Source of the DNA: Devosia chinhatensis
Lineage (GTDB): Bacteria > Pseudomonadota > Alphaproteobacteria > Rhizobiales > Devosiaceae
Assembly (NCBI RefSeq): GCF_000969445.1
Contig: NZ_JZEY01000054.1
Location: forward strand, 496,001 to 560,000
Direction of reading: 5' to 3'
DNA: 64,000 nucleotides
How positions within the stretch are numbered: the first letter of the stretch is position 1; every line of letters begins with the position of its first letter. Made by a program: the position numbers and the translations under genes. The notes below the pieces were generated by a model, which was not told where the DNA came from, made no database searches, and worked only from the letters and a program-made list of their open reading frames with translations. This document shows, piece by piece, positions 26,882-37,597 of this stretch.

Positions 26882-29800
26882 CCTATTCCAATCCCCTCTC
26901 GTCCAAGCTGGGTTTGCTGGATGATGACCTCAAGCAGGAGGGCAAGCTCCTGCGCCTGTGCGCGGACCTGGAAAAGAAAATCCGCACCCCGCTCAAGAAC
27001 GTGCCGTTCCAGTGGCATGTGCAGCGCGCCGACGGGTTTTCGGCCGCAGAGGCGCTCAAGGCCGATTGGCGGCAATGGGAGCAATTCGGCCGGCATACGG
27101 TCTGGGCCAAGCATCAGGAGCATACCTGGTTCGCCGCCGAGATCACCGTGCCAGAAGACGCCCGGGGCAAAGTCTTTGTCGCCCATTTCACCAGCCAGTG
27201 GCAGGAGCGGCCGGGCTCGACCGATCCGCAATGCCTGGCCTATCTCGACGGCAAGATCGCCCAGGCCCTGGATGGCAACCACACCGAACTCGTGATCGAG
27301 CGTGACGCCAAGCCGGGCAACAAGCACGTGCTCCTGGTCAACGCCTTCACCTTCTTCGACCGGCCGCTGGTCGGCTTCGAGGTGGATTTCTTCATCCGTA
27401 ACGAGCGCGCCGAAAAGCTCTATTACGATCTGCAGACGCCGGTCGACGTGGCTGTCCGCCTGCAGCAGAACGACCCGCGCCGCCACGCCATCCTCAACAT
27501 CGTCAACCGGGCGTTGCGAGCGCTGGATCGGCGCGATGGCCATACGGAAGCCTTCGAGAAGGGCCTGCCGGAAGCCGAGAAGATCGCCCAGGAAATCTAC
27601 GACCTGGTCGATACCGAAGTGCAGCCGCAGATCACGGCGGTGGGCTCGACCCATCTCGATGTGGGCTGGCTTTGGAGGGTGATGCATACGCGGGACAAGA
27701 CGGGGCGCAGCTTTGCCACCGTGCTCAACCTCATGGAGGAATATCCCCAATTCGTCTTCATGTATAACCAGTCGGTGCTCTTCGATTTCCTCAAGAAGGA
27801 CTATCCCGAAATCTGGGAGCGCATGCTCAAGCGGGTGAAGTCGGGCCAGTTCGAGATCGAAGGCGCCATGTGGGTGGAGCCGGACGTCAACATCGCCTCG
27901 GGCGAAAGCCTCGTGCGCCAGATCATGCGCGGTCGGCGGTTCCATCTCGAGCATTTCGGGGTCGATCCCAAGACAGTCTGGCTGCCCGATACATTCGGCT
28001 ATTCGGCCAACCTGCCGCAGATCATGGACAAGTCGGGGCTGAAATATTTCGTCACCAGCAAGCTCTCCTGGAACGATACCGACCGGCACCCCTATGACAC
28101 GTTCTTCTGGCGCGGCATCGACGGCACCGTCACCAAGGCGCAGCTGATCACTGCACAGAAATATGACAGCGAGCAGATCTTCACGACCTATAACGGCGAC
28201 CTTTCAGTTTCCGAGACCATGGGCGCCTGGAAGCGCTACGAACCCAAGGCCGCCTATGACCAGGTCGTCATGTCCTATGGCTATGGCGATGGCGGCGGCG
28301 GACCGACCCGCGCCATGATCGAGCGCGGCACGCGCCTCGAACGCGGCATTCCCGGGGCGCCCAAGGTCAAGCTCGAAGGCATCGTCCCGTTCCTCGACCG
28401 GTTGGGCAAGGCCATGGACGCCGATCCGGCGCGCTTCCCCACCTGGAACGGCGAGCTTTACCTGCAATATCACCGTGGCACGCTCACCTCTGTGGCCAAG
28501 AACAAGGCGAATAACCGCAATGCCGAACGGCGCCTGCGTGAGCTGGAAATGCTGGGCGCGCTGGCCCTGGCCAAAGCTGGCCATGCCTATCCCAGCGAGA
28601 CACTGGCCGAATTCTGGGAACTGGTGCTGATCAACCAGTTCCACGACATCCTGCCGGGCACCTCCATCCCCGAAGTCTATGTCGACAGTGACGCCGAATA
28701 TGGCCGCATCTTCTCGACGCTGGATTCGGCCAATGGCCCCTGGCATGCGGCGGCGCAGGCCGCGGCCAAGCCGGGCGCCGACCAATTGCGGCTGTTCAAC
28801 TTCACGAGCCAGGCCCGCTCGGGACTGGTGCATCTGGGCGAGGTTGCGGCCGGATCGGCCCTGGCGACGGCCGGTGGCAGCGTGCCGGTGCAGGCTATCA
28901 CCCGCGCCGATGGCTCGACCGACAGCGTCGCCGCCGTCTCGGCCATCGCGCCGCTGGGCTGGACCGGGGCGCAGATCGTGGCCGGTGACGGCGCCGGCCA
29001 AAGCGGTGTCTCGGTTTCGACGACACACCTCGAAAACGACCTGCTGCGGGTCACGTTCGACGACAAGGGTGAGATCGTCTCGGTGTTCGACAAGACGCGC
29101 GACCGCGAGACATTGCAGGGCGGCGAAAAGGCCAACCGCCTGATCGCCTATGAAGACAAGCCGATGAACTGGGATGCCTGGGATATCGACCGCTATTTCG
29201 AGGAGCAGTTCTGGCCGCTGGCCGACGGCAAGGCCGACATTTCGGTGGTGGAAACCGGCCCGCACCGCGCCGCGATCCGCATCGAGCGGCGTTACCAGAA
29301 GTCGCTTGTCGTCCAGGTGATCTCGCTGGCGAAAGATGAACGGCAGGTTGAGTTCGACACCTTTATCGACTGGCAGGAACGGGCTCAGGTCATCAAGGCG
29401 CTGTTCCCCTTCGATCTCAACACCTCCGAAGTGCGCTCGGAAATCGCCTTCGGCCATGTAACGCGCCCGACCCATCGCAACACCACCTGGGATCGGGCCC
29501 GCTTCGAGGCCAGCATGCATCGCTGGGTCGACGTGTCGGAGGCCGATTTCGGCATCGCGCTGCTCAATGACAGCAAATATGCCTATGATTGCCACGAGCA
29601 GACGGTGCGGCTGACGCTGGTGCGGGGTTCGACCCATCCGCATCCCGAGGCCGACCTGGGTGAACACCGCATCCGCTATGCGCTGTTCGTGCATGACGGC
29701 GTCGCGGACCTCGCGCAGGTGCATCGGGCGGCCGAACGCTTCAACAATCCGATCGCGGTCATCGGCTCGCGCCAGGCTGCGGGCAGTGCCGCGACCGAAT

Positions 29801-30075
29801 TCGGCAGCTTCAGCCTCGCAAATGTCGACGCGGCCAATGTCACCATCGAAACGGTCAAGAAGGCCGAGGCGTCCGATGCCCTGGTGCTGCGCGTGTTCGA
29901 ACACGCCAATAAACGCGCCAATGCCACGATCAGCTTTGGCCTCGATGTCAAATCGGTGCGTGTGGTGAACCTGATGGAGGAACAGGCGGGCGAAAAACTC
30001 ACCATCACCGACAATAGCATCAGCCTGCAATTACGCCCGTTCGAGATCGCTACGCTGCTGGTGGAAACGAAGTGA
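26878..30075 (+). CDS. Alpha-mannosidase, glycoside hydrolase family 38
   Basis: Zinc-dependent retaining alpha-mannosidase of 1065 residues, the usual bacterial length. The GH38 catalytic domain begins near residue 250. THLDVGW gives zinc ligands His259 and Asp261, WLPDTFGYS gives the nucleophile Asp371, and QFHDILPGTS gives zinc ligand His589. Beta-rich mannosidase domains follow (about 680-1060). There is no signal peptide, so it works on imported mannosides in the cytoplasm. It overlaps the upstream permease gene by 4 bases and is separated from the ATPase gene by a repeat-containing spacer. Confidence 0.93.
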   Translation: MTYSNPLSSKLGLLDDDLKQEGKLLRLCADLEKKIRTPLKNVPFQWHVQRADGFSAAEALKADWRQWEQFGRHTVWAKHQEHTWFAAEITVPEDARGKVFVAHFTSQWQERPGSTDPQCLAYLDGKIAQALDGNHTELVIERDAKPGNKHVLLVNAFTFFDRPLVGFEVDFFIRNERAEKLYYDLQTPVDVAVRLQQNDPRRHAILNIVNRALRALDRRDGHTEAFEKGLPEAEKIAQEIYDLVDTEVQPQITAVGSTHLDVGWLWRVMHTRDKTGRSFATVLNLMEEYPQFVFMYNQSVLFDFLKKDYPEIWERMLKRVKSGQFEIEGAMWVEPDVNIASGESLVRQIMRGRRFHLEHFGVDPKTVWLPDTFGYSANLPQIMDKSGLKYFVTSKLSWNDTDRHPYDTFFWRGIDGTVTKAQLITAQKYDSEQIFTTYNGDLSVSETMGAWKRYEPKAAYDQVVMSYGYGDGGGGPTRAMIERGTRLERGIPGAPKVKLEGIVPFLDRLGKAMDADPARFPTWNGELYLQYHRGTLTSVAKNKANNRNAERRLRELEMLGALALAKAGHAYPSETLAEFWELVLINQFHDILPGTSIPEVYVDSDAEYGRIFSTLDSANGPWHAAAQAAAKPGADQLRLFNFTSQARSGLVHLGEVAAGSALATAGGSVPVQAITRADGSTDSVAAVSAIAPLGWTGAQIVAGDGAGQSGVSVSTTHLENDLLRVTFDDKGEIVSVFDKTRDRETLQGGEKANRLIAYEDKPMNWDAWDIDRYFEEQFWPLADGKADISVVETGPHRAAIRIERRYQKSLVVQVISLAKDERQVEFDTFIDWQERAQVIKALFPFDLNTSEVRSEIAFGHVTRPTHRNTTWDRARFEASMHRWVDVSEADFGIALLNDSKYAYDCHEQTVRLTLVRGSTHPHPEADLGEHRIRYALFVHDGVADLAQVHRAAERFNNPIAVIGSRQAAGSAATEFGSFSLANVDAANVTIETVKKAEASDALVLRVFEHANKRANATISFGLDVKSVRVVNLMEEQAGEKLTITDNSISLQLRPFEIATLLVETK

Positions 30076-30100
30076 GGTCGCGCACGCAAGGCGGGTCAAT

Positions 30101-30190
30101 GGCTCTCCCCGCCAAGGGGAGAGCCGGAGAAAGAAGGGCGTGGCAAGTCACGGATGGCCCCCTCACGCGGTCCCTCCTCAGACGGAGGGA
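30101..30190. repeat. Intergenic palindromic repeat between alpha-mannosidase and ATPase genes
   Basis: Two hairpins: GGCTCTCCCC-gccaa-GGGGAGAGCC (30101-30125) and TCCCTCC-tcagac-GGAGGGA (30171-30190). The style (CTCCCC arms in a non-coding gap) recurs at 44103-44193, so both may belong to one family of dispersed alphaproteobacterial intergenic repeats. Confidence 0.55.
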
Positions 30191-30228
30191 GCCGACAGGG
30201 AGTTGGGCAAAGCCGACGGGAGAACAAG

Positions 30229-31284
<1,056 letters not shown>

Positions 31285-31342
31285 CCGTTCGGGTGGGGCA
31301 GCGTTGATGCCTCGGCAAAATCGGACGGCTGTTGAAGCGGAA

Positions 31343-31370
31343 GTCCGCGCATCAGCGGGATGACGCGGAC
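31343..31370. terminator. Bidirectional hairpin between convergent ATPase genes
   Basis: Arms GTCCGCG plus CATC against GATG plus CGCGGAC, with one bulge and a 5-base loop. It sits in the 101-base gap where the two sugar-importer operons meet. There is no clear T run on either side. Confidence 0.5.
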
Positions 31371-31385
31371 GATGCTGGAGAGCGG

Positions 31386-32369
<984 letters not shown>

Positions 32370-32383
32370 GGACGTTCTCCCCA

Positions 32384-33154
32384 TCAGCTTGCTGAAAGCG
32401 CGGCACGGACCTTGGCCAGTGCGTCGCCGGTCGACCCGTCGGGCCGGTATTCGAGGCCCACGGCACCTTCGTAGCCATTGGCATAGAGCCAGCTCAGGCG
32501 CTTGCCGAGGTCGATTTCGCCAAGGCCCGGATCGTTGCGGCCCGGATGATCGGCGACATGGGCATGGATGACGCGGGAGACGCGGCCATCGAGGACGTCT
32601 TCGATAGCCTCGCCCATCACGTAGGAATGGTAGAGATCGTAGACGATACCGATTTCCGGGCGGCCGACAGCGTCGACGATATCGAGGCTCTCGCGCGTTG
32701 AGGAGAGGTAATAGCCGGGATGGTCGATCAGCGTATTGAGCGGCTCGACGCCGAGACGCACGCCGCTGCCTTCGAGCACGTCGGCGGCAGCCAGCAGGCA
32801 TTGGACCAGGGCATCGTGCTGCTCGTCGCGCGTCCGGCCCGGCAGGTCATTGCCGGCCTGGGCGATGAGCACCTTGGCGCCCAGGCGCTGGGCCTGGCGC
32901 ATGGAGACCGCGAGGCCGGCGAGGAATTCGGCGTGATTGGCCGGGTCGGTCAGCGCAATCATCGGCTCGGCAACGAAGCCGGAGAGTGAAAGTTCGGTTT
33001 CCTTCAGGGTGGCTTCGACCGCATCGAGATCCTTGTTGGACCAGAACCAGAATTCGACCGCGTCGAGACCGGCGGCCCTGGCGGCGCGGATGCGACCGGC
33101 AAAGTCGTCGCTTTCATCGGCAAAGAGCCATTCGATACAAGCGGAGAGTTTCAT
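32384..33154 (-). CDS. Sugar isomerase/epimerase, AP-endonuclease-2 TIM barrel (hydroxypyruvate isomerase-like)
   Basis: Cytoplasmic TIM-barrel protein of 256 residues. Metal and catalytic residues are in place: Glu137 (GVEPLN), Asp173 and His176 (VYDLYH), His199 (AHVAD) and Glu235 (GLEYRP). [13 protein letters not shown] is the motif typical of hydroxypyruvate isomerase-like members. The reaction is unknown; family members isomerize small sugars or hydroxypyruvate. It lies 13 bases after the dehydrogenase gene and 14 before the ATPase gene, so it probably processes the imported sugar. Confidence 0.82.
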   Translation of the reverse strand: MKLSACIEWLFADESDDFAGRIRAARAAGLDAVEFWFWSNKDLDAVEATLKETELSLSGFVAEPMIALTDPANHAEFLAGLAVSMRQAQRLGAKVLIAQAGNDLPGRTRDEQHDALVQCLLAAADVLEGSGVRLGVEPLNTLIDHPGYYLSSTRESLDIVDAVGRPEIGIVYDLYHSYVMGEAIEDVLDGRVSRVIHAHVADHPGRNDPGLGEIDLGKRLSWLYANGYEGAVGLEYRPDGSTGDALAKVRAALSAS

Positions 33155-33167
33155 GTGTCGGTTCCGG

Positions 33168-34220
33168 TTAGCGATAGTCGATGAGAACTTGCATGACGTC
33201 GGGCGAGCCCTGATCGAGCAGGCCGTAGCCGCGTCCCGCCTCGGCAAGCGGCACGCGATGGGTGATGAAGCCCTTGAGCGCCGGCGCCAGGCTCGAAAGA
33301 TAGTCGCGGGCGATGTTTCCGCGTCGACCGACCGACCAGAGAGGGCCCAGGAACGGGTTCACGGTGCCCACCTGCGAGGAAATGATGCGCGGGCGATTAT
33401 GGTGGAATTCGCCTGAAAGGCTGAGCGATTCAAAGGTGCCGCCATACCAGGACATGGCAATCACCGTGCCGTTGAAACCGGCAGTGCGGATGGCTTCATT
33501 CAGCGCCGGTGCGGCGCCGGAGACTTCGATGACCGTATCGGCGCCACGGCCCTCGGTGAGTTCGCGGACGCGTTCGGCCACCGGGCCGTCGCGCGGGTCG
33601 AGAAGGGTGGTCGCGCCACCCTGGGCCGCCAACTCGCGGCGCTGGGCGATAGTGTCGACGCCAATGATCTGGCGCGCGCCGTTGCGGGCGAGAAGCCGCG
33701 TCACCATCTGCCCGATGACCCCGAGGCCCGAGACGACGACATCGGCGCCGAGCGGAATATTGGCATCGAGCACGCCGTTATAGGCCGTATTGAGATTGGC
33801 GAAGAAGACGCCGATTTCCGCGTCGTCGAGATCGCCCAGCGGCACGACGGCATTGGCATCGACCACGGCGTGCTGGCCATGGGGCACATAGGCAAAGACC
33901 AGATCGCCCGCCTTGAGCGCGCGGACATCCCGACCGATTTCGGCGACGCGACCGACGGCGGCATAGCCGTAGCGGGCCGGCCAGGACCAGTCCGAGCCGT
34001 GGGCATCGGAGAAAAGACGCGTCTTGGGGTCCATCGACTGCCGCCACTGGGGGGCGAGGCCACGGAAGACGTTGAGCTCGGTGCCGGCGCTGATGCCCGA
34101 GACCTCAAGATTGAGCAGAACCTGGCCGGGACCGGGACCGCCCAGCGCTTCGGAGCGAATTTCGACGGCGCGCGGCCCGGTGAAATACAGCGATTGGGTC
34201 GTCAGCGACACTTTTGTCAC
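33168..34220 (-). CDS. MDR-family dehydrogenase lacking zinc-ligand Cys
   Basis: Medium-chain dehydrogenase/reductase-like protein of 350 residues, cytoplasmic. The GroES-like domain has SGISAGTEL (42-49), with Ser44 where zinc enzymes have the catalytic Cys, and there is no structural four-Cys loop. The Rossmann motif GLGVIGQM follows in the middle. It starts with GTG, overlapping the permease stop by 4 bases; the longer frame upstream is not real. With the isomerase-like gene it probably oxidizes an imported polyol or sugar. Calling it a zinc alcohol dehydrogenase would be unsafe. Confidence 0.82.
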   Translation of the reverse strand: MTKVSLTTQSLYFTGPRAVEIRSEALGGPGPGQVLLNLEVSGISAGTELNVFRGLAPQWRQSMDPKTRLFSDAHGSDWSWPARYGYAAVGRVAEIGRDVRALKAGDLVFAYVPHGQHAVVDANAVVPLGDLDDAEIGVFFANLNTAYNGVLDANIPLGADVVVSGLGVIGQMVTRLLARNGARQIIGVDTIAQRRELAAQGGATTLLDPRDGPVAERVRELTEGRGADTVIEVSGAAPALNEAIRTAGFNGTVIAMSWYGGTFESLSLSGEFHHNRPRIISSQVGTVNPFLGPLWSVGRRGNIARDYLSSLAPALKGFITHRVPLAEAGRGYGLLDQGSPDVMQVLIDYR

Positions 34221-35044
34221 CCTTTGATGCCGCCAGCGGTGAGCCCGCCGACAAGTTGATTGCGGAAGAGAAGGAAGAGCAGGATGGTCGGCGCGGCAAT
34301 GACCACGCCACCGGCCATGACGACCCCCCAGGAGAAGGAATAGGGGTCGAAAAGGGTTTGCAGCGCCAGAGGCAGCGTCTTGACCTCGGCGCTGGTGATG
34401 AGCGCCAGCGCCAGGATGAACTCGCCCCAGGACAGAACGAAGGCGAAGGTACCCACGGCCACCACGGCCGGTCGGATCAGCGGCAGGGTGATGCGGAACA
34501 TGGCGCCCAGCTGCGAGGAGCCGTCGATGATCGAGGCCTCCTCGAGCTCGCGCGGCACGGCGTCGATATATCCCTTGAGCATCCACACGGCGATCGGCAG
34601 GCCAAGCGCCAGATGGGTGAAGGTGAGCGCCGTCAGCGTATTGGCCATGCCCAGCGAGCGGATGATGACCACGATGGGCACGAGAACGGCTACGGCCGGC
34701 AGCATCTGGGTGGCGAGGATGAGAAAGCCGATGAAATCGCGCCCGAGATAGGTGAAGCGGCTGAGCGAATAGGCTGCGGGAACGGCGATCAGCACCGTGC
34801 AGACCGCCACGATACCGCCGACCAGAAGGCTGTTGCGCAGCGCCACGAGGAAATCGCCGCGCGAGAAGATATTGGCAAAATGATCGAAGGTGATGCGCGT
34901 CGGGATGAGGCTGCGCGTCATGATGTCGGCATCGGGCCGGATCGAGGCGATGAACACCCAGATGATCGGGAGCAGCACCAGGGCGAGCACGGCCAGCGTC
35001 AGGAGATCGAGCGCGAGACTGCGCCAGCGGCTTTCCTCGTTCAT
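34217..35044 (-). CDS. Sugar ABC permease (MalG type), second sugar importer
   Basis: Inner-membrane permease of 275 residues with six predicted segments. Features: YSLSRFTYLGRDF, GYIDAVPRELEEASIIDG (ATPase-contact loop) and C-terminal GGLTAGGIKG. Its start overlaps the MalF-type permease stop by 4 bases. Confidence 0.9.
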   Translation of the reverse strand: MNEESRWRSLALDLLTLAVLALVLLPIIWVFIASIRPDADIMTRSLIPTRITFDHFANIFSRGDFLVALRNSLLVGGIVAVCTVLIAVPAAYSLSRFTYLGRDFIGFLILATQMLPAVAVLVPIVVIIRSLGMANTLTALTFTHLALGLPIAVWMLKGYIDAVPRELEEASIIDGSSQLGAMFRITLPLIRPAVVAVGTFAFVLSWGEFILALALITSAEVKTLPLALQTLFDPYSFSWGVVMAGGVVIAAPTILLFLLFRNQLVGGLTAGGIKG

Positions 35045-35937
35045 TGACGCCTCCGGAGCTTGAGCGAGAGGAAGGAAGCGACGGCGAGAATGGCCAGCAT
35101 GACGACGCTGATGGCGGCCGCATAGGCGGGTCTGAGGTCGGTGAAAACGGCCTTGTACATGGAAATGCCGAGCACGGTGGTTGCCTCCTGAGGTCCGCCG
35201 CGGGTCATGATCCAGGGCAGGTCGAAGCTGTAGAAGGCAAGGATGCCCAGCACGAGGCCGATGATCAGCATGGTGTTCTGGATGGCGGGCAGAGTGATGG
35301 TGGTGAACCGTTGCCAGGGCGTCGCGCCATCGATTGCGGCGGCTTCATAGAGTTCGCCGGGGATGGACTTGAGCGCCGCCAGCAGGGCCAGCACCATGAA
35401 GGGCATGCCTTTCCAGCCGGAAATGAAGATGATGATAGCCAAAGCCATGTTCGGATCGTTGAGAATGGAGCTGTTGCCGGCCAGGCCAAAAGCCTGAAGG
35501 AAGCCGTGCAAGGCGCCCACTTCGCTGTCGAGCAGGAACCGCCAGCCATAGCCCAGCACGATGAAGGGCATGACCCAGGGCAGAAGGATCAATGCCGAGG
35601 CCATGCGGGCAATGGCCGTGTCGCGGTTGAGCAGCAGCGCCAAAGGCAAGGCCAGGGCAATCTCGACGGCCACGGTGCCAATGGTCCAGATCCAGGTGCG
35701 CCAGAAGGCGCGCCAGAGACCGGCATCGGCAAAAAGCGCCTCGTAATTGATGAGGCCGCCCCAGACCGGCGTCGGATTGCGCAGCAGATACCAATCCTGG
35801 AACGAGAGCCAGAGCGCATAGAGAAGCGGTACGACGGCGATGGCCAGCGCGACCAGAACGGCCGGCGCCACAAGGGCATAGGGCAGGGCGATGTCGCCAA
35901 AGGGCCTTGGCTCGGTATCGGTGGCGCGCGCGGTCAT
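35041..35937 (-). CDS. Sugar ABC permease (MalF type), second sugar importer
   Basis: Inner-membrane permease of 298 residues. Features: [36 protein letters not shown] (ATPase-contact loop) and MTRGGPQEATTVLG. It follows the binding-protein gene after a 264-base spacer with two hairpins. Reduced expression relative to the binding protein is likely. Confidence 0.9.
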   Translation of the reverse strand: MTARATDTEPRPFGDIALPYALVAPAVLVALAIAVVPLLYALWLSFQDWYLLRNPTPVWGGLINYEALFADAGLWRAFWRTWIWTIGTVAVEIALALPLALLLNRDTAIARMASALILLPWVMPFIVLGYGWRFLLDSEVGALHGFLQAFGLAGNSSILNDPNMALAIIIFISGWKGMPFMVLALLAALKSIPGELYEAAAIDGATPWQRFTTITLPAIQNTMLIIGLVLGILAFYSFDLPWIMTRGGPQEATTVLGISMYKAVFTDLRPAYAAAISVVMLAILAVASFLSLKLRRRQ

Positions 35938-36158
35938 GGGCGAAGACTGACTTTAAGCAATGCGAATAATCCAGGGTACGGAAGCAGCATTGATCGCCTC
36001 GCTCGCCCTTTGGGGCCGTGTTACGGGTGGCCTTGCCATCCTGCGAACTGGGCGCCCCTGCCGAAACGGAGGTCGCCGCCAGCGGGGATGGCAACGGGAC
36101 GGACGCTCAAGCCTGTCACAGGCAAAAGCGCCGCAAGTCCCGAGACTTGGGAAAGGAT

Positions 36159-36189
36159 CCCGGACGGCGGGAGGTAAGGACCGTCCGGG
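36159..36189 (-). terminator. Hairpin after second sugar-binding-protein gene
   Basis: Perfect 9-base arms CCCGGACGG and CCGTCCGGG with a 13-base loop, 12 bases beyond the binding-protein stop. A second hairpin, CAAGTC-ccga-GACTTG, follows at 36134-36149. Neither has a strong T run. Confidence 0.6.
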
Positions 36190-36201
36190 TTTGCTCTGCC
36201 C

Positions 36202-37476
36202 TTAGCGGGCGAGAACGGTGTTGATGTCGGTGCACAGATCAGCCGTTGCCTGGTCGATGTCCTTCTGTCCCAGGGCCACGGCCTGGACGGCCTTCTGGAT
36301 CGTGTCGACTTCAAGCTGGCCCATCTGCGGGATGGCTTCGCTCGGATATTGATAGGCGCGGGCATCCTGGAGCTGCTCGACAAAGAGCGGATAGGGGAAC
36401 TCGGTCCAGGGTTCGCCCTGGGCCAGCGAGATCGAGCCCGGGATGAAGCCACCGGCGACGGCCAGGTCCTTGAAGGCATCGCCGTGGGTGGCAAACATGA
36501 TGAACTGCCCCGCCGCATCCTTGGCGTCGGATGCGTCCCACATCACCAGAGGCCAGCCGCCGAGGAAGCCGGAGCGATTGACCGGGCCTGCCGGGACCTT
36601 GGCGATGTCGACGGAATCCAGCCATTCGGGCTGTTCGGTCTGCAGATCGCGGTAGAGGCTGGGATGCATGAGGATCATGCCATAGCGGCCATCGAGAAAG
36701 CCGCGCTGGAAGGCGTCGCCATTCATGCTGGCGGCATCGGGATGGGTCGAGCCATCGAGTGCGATACCGGTATAGACATCAAGCGCTGCGCGGAATTCGG
36801 GCGAGTCGAAGCCGCAGGTGCCGTCGTCGTTGAGCATGCGGGCGCCATATCCGAGATAGGCGCTCATGAAATTGTGGACGGTGAAGTAATCGAGGCTGGT
36901 GGCCAGCGCGATGCCATAGGTACCGTCGGGCGTGCCCTCGGTGAGTGCCTTGGCGGTGGTCCGCAATTCTTCCCAGGTGTCGGGCGGATCGTTGGGATCG
37001 AGCCCGGCCGCTTCGAAGAGGTCCTTGCGATAATAGAGCGCACGGGTTTCCACCGCGATGGGCGAGGCCCACCACTGACCGCCGAGATTGTAATAGCCCC
37101 TGTCGCCCGGCCAGATGTCGGCGGCAACGTCGGTGCCATTTTCGGCGTCATAGGCGGCAAAGGCGTCATCGAGCGGGGCGAGGGCGCCGATCGCCTGGAA
37201 CTGGGCCACGACATTGTTGCCCAGCATGGACACGTCGGGCAGGCCGCCGGTGGTCAGGGCGGTGACCAGGCGTTGCTGCTGCTCGGACCAGGGCACGATC
37301 TCCATGACCACATCCACGCCCTCATGGCTGGCCTCGAAGGCCTCGATGATGGCATTCCATGCGGCGATGTCGTTTGGATTGGTCGAGAACTGCCAGAAGG
37401 TCACCGTCTGGGCGAAGGCCGGGGCAGTGAGCAGGGTAGAGGCGAGCGCCGTCGCCGCGAGCAATGAATGCCGCAT
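36202..37476 (-). CDS. Family 1 sugar-binding protein, second sugar importer
   Basis: Periplasmic binding protein of 424 residues with signal peptide MRHSLLAATALASTLLTAPA, cleavage after AFA. The mature start QTVTFWQFSTNP and the motif [19 protein letters not shown] are typical of SBP_bac_1. GGGAGGAA supports the start at 37476. The sugar is not identifiable from sequence; the neighbouring dehydrogenase and isomerase suggest a polyol or unusual monosaccharide. Confidence 0.9.
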   Translation of the reverse strand: MRHSLLAATALASTLLTAPAFAQTVTFWQFSTNPNDIAAWNAIIEAFEASHEGVDVVMEIVPWSEQQQRLVTALTTGGLPDVSMLGNNVVAQFQAIGALAPLDDAFAAYDAENGTDVAADIWPGDRGYYNLGGQWWASPIAVETRALYYRKDLFEAAGLDPNDPPDTWEELRTTAKALTEGTPDGTYGIALATSLDYFTVHNFMSAYLGYGARMLNDDGTCGFDSPEFRAALDVYTGIALDGSTHPDAASMNGDAFQRGFLDGRYGMILMHPSLYRDLQTEQPEWLDSVDIAKVPAGPVNRSGFLGGWPLVMWDASDAKDAAGQFIMFATHGDAFKDLAVAGGFIPGSISLAQGEPWTEFPYPLFVEQLQDARAYQYPSEAIPQMGQLEVDTIQKAVQAVALGQKDIDQATADLCTDINTVLAR

Positions 37477-37537
37477 AAGAATTCCTCCCAATGGACTCGT
37501 GCGTTGCGAGCTGCGCTTTCCTCCCAGAAAGCGCATG

Positions 37538-37551
37538 TGTCATCGTTGACA
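37538..37551. promoter_or_regulatory. LacI-type operator at second sugar importer promoter
   Basis: Imperfect palindrome TGTCA-TCGT-TGACA with CG centre. It starts near the expected transcription start, just downstream of the promoter at 37558-37586, where a repressor would block initiation. The LacI gene lies immediately upstream. Confidence 0.6.
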
Positions 37552-37557
37552 TATGTA

Positions 37558-37586
37558 GAGTTAACACAGGCTTTCCACTGTGTCAA
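37558..37586 (-). promoter_or_regulatory. Sigma-70-type promoter of second sugar-binding-protein gene
   Basis: On the minus strand: TTGACA (37586-37581), a 17-base spacer, then TAACTC (37563-37558). An ACACAG/CTGTGT inverted repeat overlaps the spacer and may be a second control site. Confidence 0.5.
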
Positions 37587-37597
37587 ACGGTCGCTGA

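Noticed and set aside
28204-30030. 608-codon minus-strand frame
   Set aside because: Antisense to the GH38 gene, whose catalytic residues and length are intact. It reads as a low-complexity shadow.
30101-30190. CRISPR-like repeats
   Set aside because: The hairpins are palindromic, not regularly spaced with unique spacers, and no cas gene is near.
33168-35123. 651-codon version of the MDR dehydrogenase
   Set aside because: The first 300 codons are the permease gene in another frame. The GTG at 34220 gives the normal family length.
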